A stretch of DNA of 64,000 bases from Marinospirillum perlucidum (GCF_003336805.1 NZ_QFWJ01000006.1:62001-126000); one strand, 5' to 3'. Positions 45,614 to 54,534 are shown, numbered from the stretch's first letter. Made by a program: numbers and translations. Notes: generated from the sequence alone by a model not told the origin.

Positions 45614-45765
45614 TAACGATCTCAATCGTTGGATTTTCCATTACCTAAGTGACATCCAGCTAAACCAAATCAAGGCAAGTGTCAGGCAGCGTCGCAACAG
45701 GGAAAGACATCCCGACAAAATCAGGTATCGATTCCAGGCTGGCTTTTGATAAATCGGGTCGGTAA
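45614..45765 (+). repeat. Direct repeat copy B (about 150 bp) right of the NTPase/phosphoesterase cassette
   Basis: Near-identical to 41601-41752 (two mismatches in the first 129 bp). Encodes the same C-terminal peptide ending RYRFQAGF, with stop at 45747-45749. Preceded by GCGACCTATGTAACGA, a variant of the border of copy A and 15 of 16 identical to 50511-50526. Confidence 0.92.
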
Positions 45766-45961
45766 GCGGCTTTTGTTGTTCCCTTGGCTCTTGGGTTCTT
45801 GGCTCTCTCCAAGCTTTTCTTGCGCACCCCTTCCCTTTCTTCCACTCATCTACAACTTAGCAAATTAACGAGATGTATTTTATTGTCGGGTACACCTAGG
45901 TAGGCAAAGCTGTACTGGCTAAGCGCCTTAAGTTCAGGCAAGTTACTGTGATACGAGTAGC

Positions 45962-45993
45962 GGCTTAACCCACAATTTCGTTGGGTTAAAGCC
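45962..45993. terminator. Hairpin at the end of the res gene
   Basis: GGCTTAACCCA (45962-45972) and TGGGTTAAAGCC (45982-45993) form a stem with one bulged base, directly after the res stop codon. A T-run follows on the plus strand only, so direction of termination is ambiguous. Confidence 0.45.
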
Positions 45994-45994
45994 C

Positions 45995-48649
45995 CTAGTT
46001 TTTTAAACCATCAACCACCTGTGTTTTCACTTCCTTTGGATCTCCTTTTTCCATTGTCACCATAACAAATACGGCTTTGCCATTTGAAGCCTTAGCCCAC
46101 TGTTGGCCGATCAGTTCTTTTTCACGGCTATCCCGGCTTTCTTCTGGTGTTCGGTCTTTGCCTTTGTACTCAACTACTAGCAAGCGTCCGTCTTCCATTA
46201 AAGCCACAAAATCAGGATAGAATTTGTCCGTTGAGGTCGGCAATGAAAAGGAGTTTTTATGCCTGCTGACATTTCGTGTCCAGTATTTCAGTCCCGGCAA
46301 GCTATCTAATGCAAAGGCGCATTTCACTTCCTCACCGCCATCCTTGCTGTCAAAAGTTGGCACTTCATCTGACCCCATAAAATGGCGTTTAAACTTATAC
46401 ATGCCACGGTACTTGGGTACATCAAAGTACATTTCATCAAAAAACCGGATACCGTCACTGAAAGAAACTTCAATACGTGCAGTTGAACCAAAAAGGTTCG
46501 CCTGGTAAACCTTGTTACGCTCTGCCTGGCGAAAGGCTTTGATTTTTTCGTTTAGCTTGCGTGCCAGTATAAATTTACAGCGCATCAGTTGGGCTAGCGG
46601 TATCTCTCTATCTCTGACTAGATGTGTTATAACATCGTTAAGCCAGGCTAGGAGTTCAGTTTGGCTGATCCAGGGATCTCGTACTTTCCCATCAAGCCAC
46701 CTTACCAGTGCGCCTTGTGTCCAGTCTTCCACCTCTATATTGAGGGCAAGTTGCTCACTGCTATCTGCAGCCGCAATTGAAAGGCGGTTTCCATCCAGGT
46801 CAATCTCAAAAGTATTGGTGGTTTCGACTATATCAAACTCGGTTTTGGTTAACCTTACAGGGTGGTCGCTCAATGACCAATCGTGGTACTCCATCAGAAT
46901 ATCGGTTTCACCAAAGACCAGTTCGTCCTGCACATACGCCATTAGGCGCGGAATCGTGAATTCTTCACCTTTATGGGCCGGTGGTATCTGGTATTCGTGC
47001 TTTGTGTTATGCGCCTCAATATCTGCTTTAATTCTCTCTTTCAGTCGCTCTGGCGTACGCTTTATCACCTCTTCAGCTTCTGCGGGTTTTAGAAACCCTT
47101 CAATCTCTAAAACAGTTTTACCCGCTTCTTTTGATCGCAATTTGATTTTGCTGGGCATGGCCGCTGCAATGTTTTTCGCTTCGTCTTCGCTAGCGTCAAT
47201 CTCCATCTCCATTGTTGGGCGTGGGCGTGTTTGGTGCCCAAAGAGTCCGTCATCTAGCCCTAGCTGTTCAGGTTCGATATTGCTTTCTGCTTCGCTCTCT
47301 TCAAAGCCCATATCAATCAGCTTGTCACGCAGTGCCATAGCTGCCTCTGAAAAGCTCTTTGATACCAGCTTGGCATAGGATTTATTAAGTGCTGGTTCTT
47401 TGCGTTTTTTTGCATAGGGCATCCGTAATACACGGCCAAGCAGTTGCTCGGCATCCGTTGCACTGCTGATATTCGCTAAAGAACAGAATACATAAGCAAA
47501 AGAACAGTCCCAGCCTTCTTTTAGCGCCTCTATGGTGATGACATACTCAATCGGGCAATCAGGTTTAAAAAGGTCGATTCCGTCTAAATCACGCTGTGCG
47601 CCGGTTGCTACTGCAATCTTTTCTGGATCGATATTTTCATTGTCGATCAAATGGCTGCGAAGCACCTCCACCGTCACCTCTCCACCTTTTTTCTGTGCTT
47701 GGAATAGCACGATAGGTCGAATATAACCTTCACGGTCTCGGTCAGCATGTTCTTGTAACTCTGCGCGCTTAAGAATCGCCGAGTTCACCGCACCCTGCCA
47801 GGTTTCTGCTTCATCCAGCACTACTGGCATTTTGATCATTTCTTCATCTTTCAGCTCTTGTGCTGTTACGGTGTGAAGAATGTTATTAAACCCCTTGGGC
47901 GTGGCGGTGAACTCGATCAAGGCGCTTGGGTTGATGCGTTCATAGACATCTTGGCTAAGCTTGGTTCCTGCTTTATGAGCCTCATCCATAATCACCAATG
48001 GCCGATGCAGGTGCATCAAATTAGCAAAACTGAACTTGATTCTACCCTTGCTCGGCTCTTCTTCATTTCTCTCTAGCCCCTGTGTATTAGGTGGTACAGT
48101 GCTGAAATGCCCTTCTAACATTTCATGGTGGGCATAAACCCTACGCCCATCCGTGTTGCTAACTCTCAAGGTTTGGATGGTGCCAACCACAACGCAAAGA
48201 TTCGAGCGTAAATCGTGCGGCATTATCTGTGTGAAATCGCCTATATCGAACACACGAACGCGGCCCTCAAAAGCTTCATCCAGTGCCTTTCGATAGGGGT
48301 GACGGGGGTTTTTTAATGCTTCTGCGGTTTGCCGGCGTATCGTGTTCGTAGGAACTAGCCACAATACCAGCGGAAAGTCTTTTTCCACCCAGGCATCCTT
48401 GGCTACTGCAATTGAGTGTGCAGCAAGTATTGTTTTACCGCCCCCTGTTGGCAGGCGCAAACAAACATAAGGCACGCTAGGCAATGCTTTGATAGGCTCG
48501 TATTTACCACTATAACCCTTGAGTCGCTGAGCTATTTCGGGCTTTTTTGTGACCGCTTCATAGGCTGCTTTAGGTTCACTGGTACGGGCCTTTTCCAGAA
48601 AGTCTTTTAGCGTATTGAGTGAGCTTTTCTGGTATTCCTTCAGCTTCAT
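45995..48649 (-). CDS. Type III restriction enzyme, Res subunit
   Basis: 884-residue ATP-dependent DNA translocase and endonuclease. Helicase motif I LPTGGGKT (66-73), motif II DEAH in VIMDEAHKAG, motif III FTATPKG, motif VI in EQLLGRVLRMPYA. The C-terminal nuclease core carries YPDFVAL...LLVVEYKGKD, a PD-(D/E)xK arrangement. Works with the Mod subunit to cut when two unmodified sites are in head-to-head orientation. Its ATG overlaps the mod stop (ATGA). Length and motif set appear complete. Confidence 0.93.
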   Translation of the reverse strand: MKLKEYQKSSLNTLKDFLEKARTSEPKAAYEAVTKKPEIAQRLKGYSGKYEPIKALPSVPYVCLRLPTGGGKTILAAHSIAVAKDAWVEKDFPLVLWLVPTNTIRRQTAEALKNPRHPYRKALDEAFEGRVRVFDIGDFTQIMPHDLRSNLCVVVGTIQTLRVSNTDGRRVYAHHEMLEGHFSTVPPNTQGLERNEEEPSKGRIKFSFANLMHLHRPLVIMDEAHKAGTKLSQDVYERINPSALIEFTATPKGFNNILHTVTAQELKDEEMIKMPVVLDEAETWQGAVNSAILKRAELQEHADRDREGYIRPIVLFQAQKKGGEVTVEVLRSHLIDNENIDPEKIAVATGAQRDLDGIDLFKPDCPIEYVITIEALKEGWDCSFAYVFCSLANISSATDAEQLLGRVLRMPYAKKRKEPALNKSYAKLVSKSFSEAAMALRDKLIDMGFEESEAESNIEPEQLGLDDGLFGHQTRPRPTMEMEIDASEDEAKNIAAAMPSKIKLRSKEAGKTVLEIEGFLKPAEAEEVIKRTPERLKERIKADIEAHNTKHEYQIPPAHKGEEFTIPRLMAYVQDELVFGETDILMEYHDWSLSDHPVRLTKTEFDIVETTNTFEIDLDGNRLSIAAADSSEQLALNIEVEDWTQGALVRWLDGKVRDPWISQTELLAWLNDVITHLVRDREIPLAQLMRCKFILARKLNEKIKAFRQAERNKVYQANLFGSTARIEVSFSDGIRFFDEMYFDVPKYRGMYKFKRHFMGSDEVPTFDSKDGGEEVKCAFALDSLPGLKYWTRNVSRHKNSFSLPTSTDKFYPDFVALMEDGRLLVVEYKGKDRTPEESRDSREKELIGQQWAKASNGKAVFVMVTMEKGDPKEVKTQVVDGLKN

Positions 48650-50280
48650 TTCCGTGCCTTCACATCGTAGGGGGTTTGTTTGAACTCAATCTGTTCCGCC
48701 TTCAAGGTTGGCTCAGTAAGTGCGGTGCGTTCACCGTAAACAGTTAGTGGGCCAGTAAAATCACCCTGGGCGGCTCGGATCACGGCCAGCGTTTTACGGG
48801 TCAAGACATTACCGCCAGAGGCTGACTTATCACCAAGGATTCCGTTATAAAGCAGCGCATAGCCTTTGCCCTCATGCGCCCCAAGAAACGGGGTCAGGGG
48901 CTGGGGTTCCGTCCACGGGCTGCCGGTTTCCGCGAACCAGATATGAGCGGCAAACACGGGGAAGCGGATATCGGGCTGGATCTGGCCGTCCTCGGTAAAG
49001 ACCGGCGGGCCGAGGCGGTAAAAGCGGAACCCGCCACCGCCTTGCCACTTCACTGCTTTTGAAATGCCCCCGTTTTCGCCTTCGATAACTTTCTGAAGGC
49101 GCGGGGCGCAATGCGTCACGGCATGATCACCACGTTCGATGCCAATCCATCGACGATTCATCTTATGAGCTACGGCTGCCGTTGTTCCAGAGCCGAGAAA
49201 GCTATCCAGCACTATATCGCCCGGTTTGGAGAACAGCTCGAAGACGCGCTTCACGAGCGCTTCGGGCTTCTTGCTCTTAGGGAACTTTACTTGCCCTTCA
49301 TTGTGCAGGTTGTTCGACCGGAGGTCGTCCCAAAGGTTGGTCAAAGGCTCGCCAGCGACAAGTTGCCCGTCTATTTCCTTGAGCTTACTACGATAAAACA
49401 ACCAACGCTTCCCGTTTTGAAGATAGATGTCTGGGTGGTTCTCCCGTTCTTGAAGAAAGAGGCGCCCCGGCTCTTGAAGCGATAGGTCGATCATATCCCG
49501 CGTTTCCTGACCGACGGCGTTGTAGTCAGGCGAAACAGGTTGAACAACTCGGTGCGAATTCTCGATGACAAAGTCGTTCAGCGCATTCTCGTATTCGTCG
49601 CCTAGCGATTTCTTATGCTCAGTAACCTTCATGTCTGCACTGGTCGCAAAAGCCCTAGTAAGGGGGATCAGCTTCCAGACCTGATAGGGTTCGTCATAGT
49701 TCTGGATAAACGATGAGTATCGCTTGTCCCGTTCCCGGCCTGTAAAGACACGATAGGGGGCCCATGCCTCAGACTTGTCCTTCGCATACATCAGAACATA
49801 GTTTGTTACGGTCACGAGGCCGGGGTTAATCGACTTATGCCCCACTGCCGCTCCTTGCACGAAGGTCGCAAGGTTCACCCTATTCGAGCGCCCAAAAATT
49901 TCGTCCATGATCACGATGAAGTAGGCGAGTTCCTCATCATCAAGATGGACAGCAACCGTTCCCCCTGGAGCTAAGAGCTCATGGATGAGCTGCATCCGGG
50001 GAACCATCATTCCGAGCCAAATTGAGTGCTCCAGATTATCGTCGTAGTGCTCAAATGCCTGGCCGGTGTTAAAAGGCGGGTCGATATAGATGCATTTCAC
50101 TTGCCCAGCGTAGTAGGGCAGCAGCGCCTTCAAGGCATCCAGGTTGTCGCCTTGAATCAGCATATTGCCTGCTTCCTGGTCGCCATAGCCTAATTCAGGA
50201 ACTTCTTCTAAAAGACGATAAGGCACCTTCTCAGCTGCCCTTATATCTTCTTCTCGTGTTAACCATTGTAAAATAGGCAC
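48646..50280 (-). CDS. Type III DNA methyltransferase, Mod subunit
   Basis: 544-residue adenine-N6 methyltransferase of the beta class: catalytic DPPF in YIDPPFNTGQAF near residue 85 comes before the AdoMet motif DSFLGSGTTAAVA near 365. A target-recognition region of about 200 residues lies between them. It modifies and recognises the asymmetric site for the Type III complex. GTG start at 50280 (MPILQWLTREEDIRAAEKV). Its middle and 3' parts look clearly richer in G+C than res and the recombinase genes, hinting at separate ancestry of the recognition region. Overlaps res by 4 bp. Confidence 0.93.
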   Translation of the reverse strand: MPILQWLTREEDIRAAEKVPYRLLEEVPELGYGDQEAGNMLIQGDNLDALKALLPYYAGQVKCIYIDPPFNTGQAFEHYDDNLEHSIWLGMMVPRMQLIHELLAPGGTVAVHLDDEELAYFIVIMDEIFGRSNRVNLATFVQGAAVGHKSINPGLVTVTNYVLMYAKDKSEAWAPYRVFTGRERDKRYSSFIQNYDEPYQVWKLIPLTRAFATSADMKVTEHKKSLGDEYENALNDFVIENSHRVVQPVSPDYNAVGQETRDMIDLSLQEPGRLFLQERENHPDIYLQNGKRWLFYRSKLKEIDGQLVAGEPLTNLWDDLRSNNLHNEGQVKFPKSKKPEALVKRVFELFSKPGDIVLDSFLGSGTTAAVAHKMNRRWIGIERGDHAVTHCAPRLQKVIEGENGGISKAVKWQGGGGFRFYRLGPPVFTEDGQIQPDIRFPVFAAHIWFAETGSPWTEPQPLTPFLGAHEGKGYALLYNGILGDKSASGGNVLTRKTLAVIRAAQGDFTGPLTVYGERTALTEPTLKAEQIEFKQTPYDVKARK

Positions 50281-50357
50281 TTGCTAAGTCTTTCCTTTAT
50301 CCGTCTATACTCTAGATCATTCGCTCAAACAGCTGGCCTGATCGACACTGCAGCATA

Positions 50358-50486
50358 CTACTGCTTATAAAAAGACTCCGTCTTGAAATACTGAACCATC
50401 AGGTTTTCAAAGCTAGTACCCTTGTCACGCTCGCTGAGTGTTCTTTTACGGAATTGCTGAAGTAGATGCTGAAGAGGAGTTTCCAT
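50358..50486 (-). pseudogene. N-terminal stump of a helicase/nuclease (Type ISP-like) gene
   Basis: 42 codons from an ATG at 50486 with a good AAGGGA ribosome-binding site, then a stop. The peptide segment TLSERDKGTSFENLMVQYF resembles the N-terminal opening of large DEAD/DEAH helicase-nuclease proteins of the Type ISP restriction class (typical T-E-R-x-K-G-x-x-F-E-x-L). Those run to well over 1000 residues, so all but the start has been lost. Sits between the mod gene and the recombinase module. Confidence 0.55.
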
Positions 50487-50510
50487 TACAAATCCCTTAA
50501 AATATTGCTT

Positions 50511-50526
50511 GTGACCTATGTAACGA
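50511..50526 (+). repeat. Short third copy of the cassette-border element
   Basis: GTGACCTATGTAACGA, 15 of 16 identical to 45604-45619 and 14 of 16 to 41591-41606. Lies between the stump and the last gene of the recombinase module; the longer 150-bp repeat does not follow here. Confidence 0.6.
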
Positions 50527-50559
50527 CAAAGAGGTGAATGATCATTACTGTATTCTACA

Positions 50560-50988
50560 TTAACGCATCTCACCATCGGTTCTGTCGCGGTCAATCAGTG
50601 GTAGGCGCTCATTCAAATCTTGCTCCGTCAAGCCGCGCTTGTAAGCATTGTATTGCCAGATCGCAAACATTTGCTTGTACTTCGCATTGATATCTTTGAG
50701 CATTTGGACTTCACGCTCAAGCCTGGCTATGCGCTCACCAGCAACCTTCAAACTTGATGGGCGTTTTTCTCCTTGAACCTTCTGCTTATGGCCTTTTTTA
50801 ACTGACTGATAAGCTGACTTAATTTGCTCATGTGCATTCAGAGCTTGCCTGGTTGGCTGCCATCCAATTATAGGAGCAATTGCTTCAGCAATCGCATCCC
50901 AGGTGAGTTTTCCGCTATCAGCTTCCGACCAGCCTAAGATCAAGCTGACAATAGCCTCTATGTCTTTTCTTGTCAGTCGCTTAGCCAA
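50560..50988 (-). CDS. Small helical protein of the recombinase module (TnpC/GmtX-like by position)
   Basis: 142 residues. N-terminal HTH-like half (LTRKDIEAIVSLILGW, LTWDAIAEAIAPIIGW) and a C-terminal coiled coil (about 80-112, RIARLEREVQMLKDINAKY). TTG start at 50988 preceded by AGGAGG at ideal spacing; overlaps the upstream recombinase by 8 bp. In Tn554 the third gene, tnpC, is a small protein that modulates transposition, and Gamma-Mobile-Trio modules also carry one small partner. Homology was not tested; the assignment is by position and size. Confidence 0.7.
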   Translation of the reverse strand: MAKRLTRKDIEAIVSLILGWSEADSGKLTWDAIAEAIAPIIGWQPTRQALNAHEQIKSAYQSVKKGHKQKVQGEKRPSSLKVAGERIARLEREVQMLKDINAKYKQMFAIWQYNAYKRGLTEQDLNERLPLIDRDRTDGEMR

Positions 50989-52975
50989 GGCCGCCTCCTA
51001 GCAATTTCGTTGCTTCTGCGAGCATTTCAGGCTGCTCACTATCATTCCCAAGAGTCTCTGGAGACTTTTTATTGATCACTCTTTTCAACTGACTGAAATC
51101 ATTGCCGCGCAGTTTGACCTGGGCTCCATCAGCAACACTTGGATCTTCAAGAATAGAGGCAAGCTCACGTAGACGGTGAAGCGTTTTCTCATGGTATTGA
51201 TACCACCGATCAGCACCCATTTCACCATCATTCACCGACTGGGTTGCCACCTCAAAAAGTCGCTCGACTTTTGCTAAACGGGCTTTGATTCGCTCAAGAT
51301 TTTCTGTATTGCCTTTGATGCATACCTGCTCAGTACAGTTAACGCAGTCTCGGTACTTCTCACATGGACTGATCGTGTAGTCATGAACACAGTAGCCATA
51401 CTCGGTCACATGAGCAGCTGCCTGCGTCAACGCATTAAACTCTAAGGTTGAAACAGGCAGGTTTGCAGGGGCTTCACCGATCGGGCCAAACAGTTCTTTT
51501 GAAGGGTCAAAGCTTTCAGCCAAACTCACCAACTCATATTCGCTCATGTGGTTATACGTGCGATTCTGCTTAACATCCGCACGTCCTGACCACTTGGCAA
51601 TCTCCAGGTTGGACAGCCCACCACGCTGGGCAATGGTGTTCAGCAGATGTCTTGCTTGGTGAGATGTCATTTTGAGGCGGCGGCCATCTGCATCACTATA
51701 ACCGTGCCTATCGAAAATGCTTTTGTGCTTTTCACCTAACGTCTCTCTAGGGGTTAGGTCGTTATTGAAGAAGTTGTGACTTGGTTTGTGTAATTCGACC
51801 GGTATAGTAGGGCGATTACCGTGGAACTGATTTATGTTGAGTGCAAATAATGCATCTTTGTATTTAATTCCTATTTTTTTATCGAACCAGGGAAAATCAG
51901 AAGGCAAGTGCTCTAGCGCATGCGCCCATAGGCTATTTAGGGTATGAGCACCATCCTTGGGGGCAAGACCACGGTTCTGAAATGTCTTAAAACCGAGTGC
52001 CTGCTGAACCTGCTTCAGTGTCAGCGGCTCGTCGTCAGCAACCTCTGGACAGCTTTCATGCCGGTAAAATTTTTCAGGATGGTCTTCGATCCATGCAGCC
52101 AAGGCACGTGCATTAGCTGATAACTTTTTCAGTCGGCTAACGGCTTCTTTGGCGACTGAAACCATCTCTGAAGGAATCCATTTAATATCACCCTCAAAGC
52201 CTTTTCCAGAAAAGAATCGCCATCCATATCGCTCAACACCATCACGATCCACTTCAGTAATTTCACAATCGACTGGCAGAGCAAGAACCTCAGTAATGCG
52301 AGAAGGTGCTGACATCAACATTGCAAATACAGAGGTTGTAAAAATGTCACGCTCATCTGTTGGATTATTGGCAAATATTTCAGCGAGTGCTTCTAAAGCC
52401 AAATCATTAGGTAAGCGCTTGTCTCTCTGCTCGTTTCCCTGCTTCCCTGTTTTATTTCTATCATCTGGTCGCCGAATGGGTGACTGCCAGCCCAGGACAG
52501 GGCTAGGGACTAGCTTGTTATCGGAAACAAACTCACTCAGCCGCTGCAGCTCTCGGCCAGCATGGTAGCCACCACCTGCACCATAATGCTGTAAAACTAA
52601 CTGAGCAGCCTCATCCAGCACACTATAGGAAAGTCCTTTGAGCGCAGCGGAGCCTGTCACCTGAAGCAACGCAGCTTCAAGTGCCCTGAGGGCTTTACCC
52701 TCATTTTTTGTACCTGTTGGCTTATGTCCTTGCTGATACCGAAAATAAGCCTTAGCAAACTCAATAAACTCGGCGTCCATGACTTCATCATCTTTCGGCT
52801 TGCGAGTTGTCACCCCGAGTTTTGCAAAAGTAGCAATTTTTGGCCAAGTGGCGAGATACCAAGGCAGATCTACACCAAAAACTGTGAGGTCATCCCGGCA
52901 CTTCCTAATAAATTCTTCCAAGTTCTTTTCAGCGGTGAGTTCATCGCGTGGCTTGAATAAGAACACATTGCTCAT
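50981..52975 (-). CDS. Large tyrosine-recombinase-like protein (TnpB/GmtZ-like by position)
   Basis: 664 residues. A DNA-breaking-rejoining domain lies at about 210-490: Arg I in SAPSRITEVLALP, HxxR in TSHQARHLLNT, Trp in IAKWSGR, and nucleophile Tyr in NRTYNHM, so the catalytic set looks complete. A downstream Cys cluster (GYCVHDYTISPCEKYRDC then CVNC-type spacing, about 520-550) could bind zinc. The N-terminal 200 residues are a core-binding-like helical region. ATG overlaps the previous stop (ATGA) with AGGAGC upstream. Confidence 0.82.
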   Translation of the reverse strand: MSNVFLFKPRDELTAEKNLEEFIRKCRDDLTVFGVDLPWYLATWPKIATFAKLGVTTRKPKDDEVMDAEFIEFAKAYFRYQQGHKPTGTKNEGKALRALEAALLQVTGSAALKGLSYSVLDEAAQLVLQHYGAGGGYHAGRELQRLSEFVSDNKLVPSPVLGWQSPIRRPDDRNKTGKQGNEQRDKRLPNDLALEALAEIFANNPTDERDIFTTSVFAMLMSAPSRITEVLALPVDCEITEVDRDGVERYGWRFFSGKGFEGDIKWIPSEMVSVAKEAVSRLKKLSANARALAAWIEDHPEKFYRHESCPEVADDEPLTLKQVQQALGFKTFQNRGLAPKDGAHTLNSLWAHALEHLPSDFPWFDKKIGIKYKDALFALNINQFHGNRPTIPVELHKPSHNFFNNDLTPRETLGEKHKSIFDRHGYSDADGRRLKMTSHQARHLLNTIAQRGGLSNLEIAKWSGRADVKQNRTYNHMSEYELVSLAESFDPSKELFGPIGEAPANLPVSTLEFNALTQAAAHVTEYGYCVHDYTISPCEKYRDCVNCTEQVCIKGNTENLERIKARLAKVERLFEVATQSVNDGEMGADRWYQYHEKTLHRLRELASILEDPSVADGAQVKLRGNDFSQLKRVINKKSPETLGNDSEQPEMLAEATKLLGGGLG

Positions 52976-54534
52976 TGAAGTGCTCCTTGCTCTTGCATAA
53001 GCTCAACCCGCCGACTTTCACAGCGCTGGATAACGTCAGCAACAGCAGTAATGCTTCGGTCAAGCGTTGCTGCAACCTGGAGGTCGCCTGTAATCTCAAT
53101 CAACCTCTCACGCTCCCCTAAGAGGTGCTTATAGACTTCTTCATGCGGCCCATCAAGCCAAGGCTGGAAATGCATGCAGGTATAGCAGGGAATAGGAACA
53201 TTGGCTCCGCAAAAACCATGTTCTCCGCACGTTCCAATTCCGCAGCCCTCTTCTGTCCTGACGCGACTTGTAGCGTCTTCACCTCTCTTGGCATCCTTTT
53301 CCGAGTCAACTAAAACACCCGCAAATGCCTGAGCATAAGGAGCCAACTGGAACCCAACAGCCTCATCTAGGCGTTTTACATGCTCTGGAATGTTTTTGAT
53401 GTACACGCCTGCATTTTGAGTGTCTGAGTGATCTAGCAACTCCGCAATCACCAGCTCACCAAAACCCTCTCTGGCAGCGCGTGTTCCGGTTGTGTAGCGA
53501 AAACGGCGTGCATTTATAGCTAAGGGCTCACCAGTTCTCTCCGAGAAAATATCTGCTGCTGAAACTGCTTCCTGTATGACTTTAGTTATTCCCCTCGATA
53601 CGATGTGGAGCTTATCTGTTTTAACTAGCTCTCTATATTCATCGATAAAGCTCAACTCTTGTAGTGCATCTTCGTTTGGAAACATTGGCAATTGCAGTTT
53701 TTCTTTTTCTGTCAGCGCAAACCCCAAGCTTTCTTCTGCTTTCTTAATAACAGACTGGACATGAGTGTTCACAACGACCCACAACTCTTCAGTCATCGCA
53801 AAAGCCTTAAAGCTATTTCTAAAACCGTCTCCCTGTTTGCCTCTTGGCACATTCAGAATGTAGTAGGGTTCGCCCTTGGTATTTGAGCCACAAATCAGAT
53901 CAGCAACTCGCATGTGTGATATCTGAATGGGTCGACGTCCAGTGCTACTTGTAATTAAACAAATTGCAAGATCTGACAGAGTGATCAGATCTTGCTCGTA
54001 GGCCATGACAACACCCTCATTAAAAGATTGAAGTTCAGCATCCGATAGTGGCCCTTCTATTGGGTCCATCCTTTTTACTGCATCCCCTTTTATGCATCCT
54101 TTGATTCGCCATCCCTTTAGAAGCGTGATCACATCGTCGTTAATACCGGGATACCCAAGTTCGTGCCATTTTTTCAGAAAGGTACGTATTGTACCTAAGT
54201 GCCACTCATTTTTTTTAGTGAGCGAAGCGCGATAGTTAATAAGAGTGTCAGAATCGATTTGCTGCGCGCCGGTAGCTCTCATCATTGATAGACATTGCCT
54301 GCAAGCAATACTTGCGGAAACCGCCGAAAAATTCTCAGCATAGAAAGCCAGTGCCTGAATGAAGCCCTCACATGTTTCGTCATCTAAAAGCATTAATACT
54401 GGCTCTAGATTTATTTTTATATCTTTACTTAGAGTCCATATTTTATCATTTAAGCTGAAATCATACCCTTTATTAAACCCTTTCCTAGTTTTACTGGCAC
54501 TGTCGCTTATGCCCGTATTTTCAGCCTTCACCAT
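52972..54534 (-). CDS. Tyrosine-recombinase-like protein (second of trio, GmtY-like by position)
   Basis: 520 residues from ATG 54534, chosen because AGGAGG lies 8 nt upstream; the frame could extend nine codons further. Recombinase fold: Arg I in SSTGRRPIQISH, HxxR position reads RRFRYTTGTR (His replaced by Arg), later His in LLDHSD and Tyr in NAGVYIKN. A Cys-rich block (GCGIGTCGEHGFC then PCYTC) follows about 50 residues after the Tyr, reminiscent of TnpB-type proteins. Overlaps the upstream recombinase by 14 bp and the next gene by 4 bp. Confidence 0.8.
   Translation of the reverse strand: MVKAENTGISDSASKTRKGFNKGYDFSLNDKIWTLSKDIKINLEPVLMLLDDETCEGFIQALAFYAENFSAVSASIACRQCLSMMRATGAQQIDSDTLINYRASLTKKNEWHLGTIRTFLKKWHELGYPGINDDVITLLKGWRIKGCIKGDAVKRMDPIEGPLSDAELQSFNEGVVMAYEQDLITLSDLAICLITSSTGRRPIQISHMRVADLICGSNTKGEPYYILNVPRGKQGDGFRNSFKAFAMTEELWVVVNTHVQSVIKKAEESLGFALTEKEKLQLPMFPNEDALQELSFIDEYRELVKTDKLHIVSRGITKVIQEAVSAADIFSERTGEPLAINARRFRYTTGTRAAREGFGELVIAELLDHSDTQNAGVYIKNIPEHVKRLDEAVGFQLAPYAQAFAGVLVDSEKDAKRGEDATSRVRTEEGCGIGTCGEHGFCGANVPIPCYTCMHFQPWLDGPHEEVYKHLLGERERLIEITGDLQVAATLDRSITAVADVIQRCESRRVELMQEQGALQ

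Larger units (their letters stand above)
45536..45994. other. Intergenic region between the two cargo cassettes
   Basis: 459 bp without a supported gene. It holds the phosphoesterase promoter side, the 16-bp element GCGACCTATGTAACGA (45604-45619), repeat copy B, an unrelated stretch 45766-45960 with no signal I can name, and a hairpin at the end of the restriction gene. Confidence 0.65.

Noticed and set aside
45660-45845. 61-codon minus-strand open frame over repeat B
   Set aside because: Antisense to the conserved peptide frame of the repeat and not preserved in copy A beyond the shared bases.
46512-47378. Plus-strand open frame of 288 codons inside the res gene
   Set aside because: Ser-rich antisense shadow of the Type III Res gene without motifs or ribosome-binding site.
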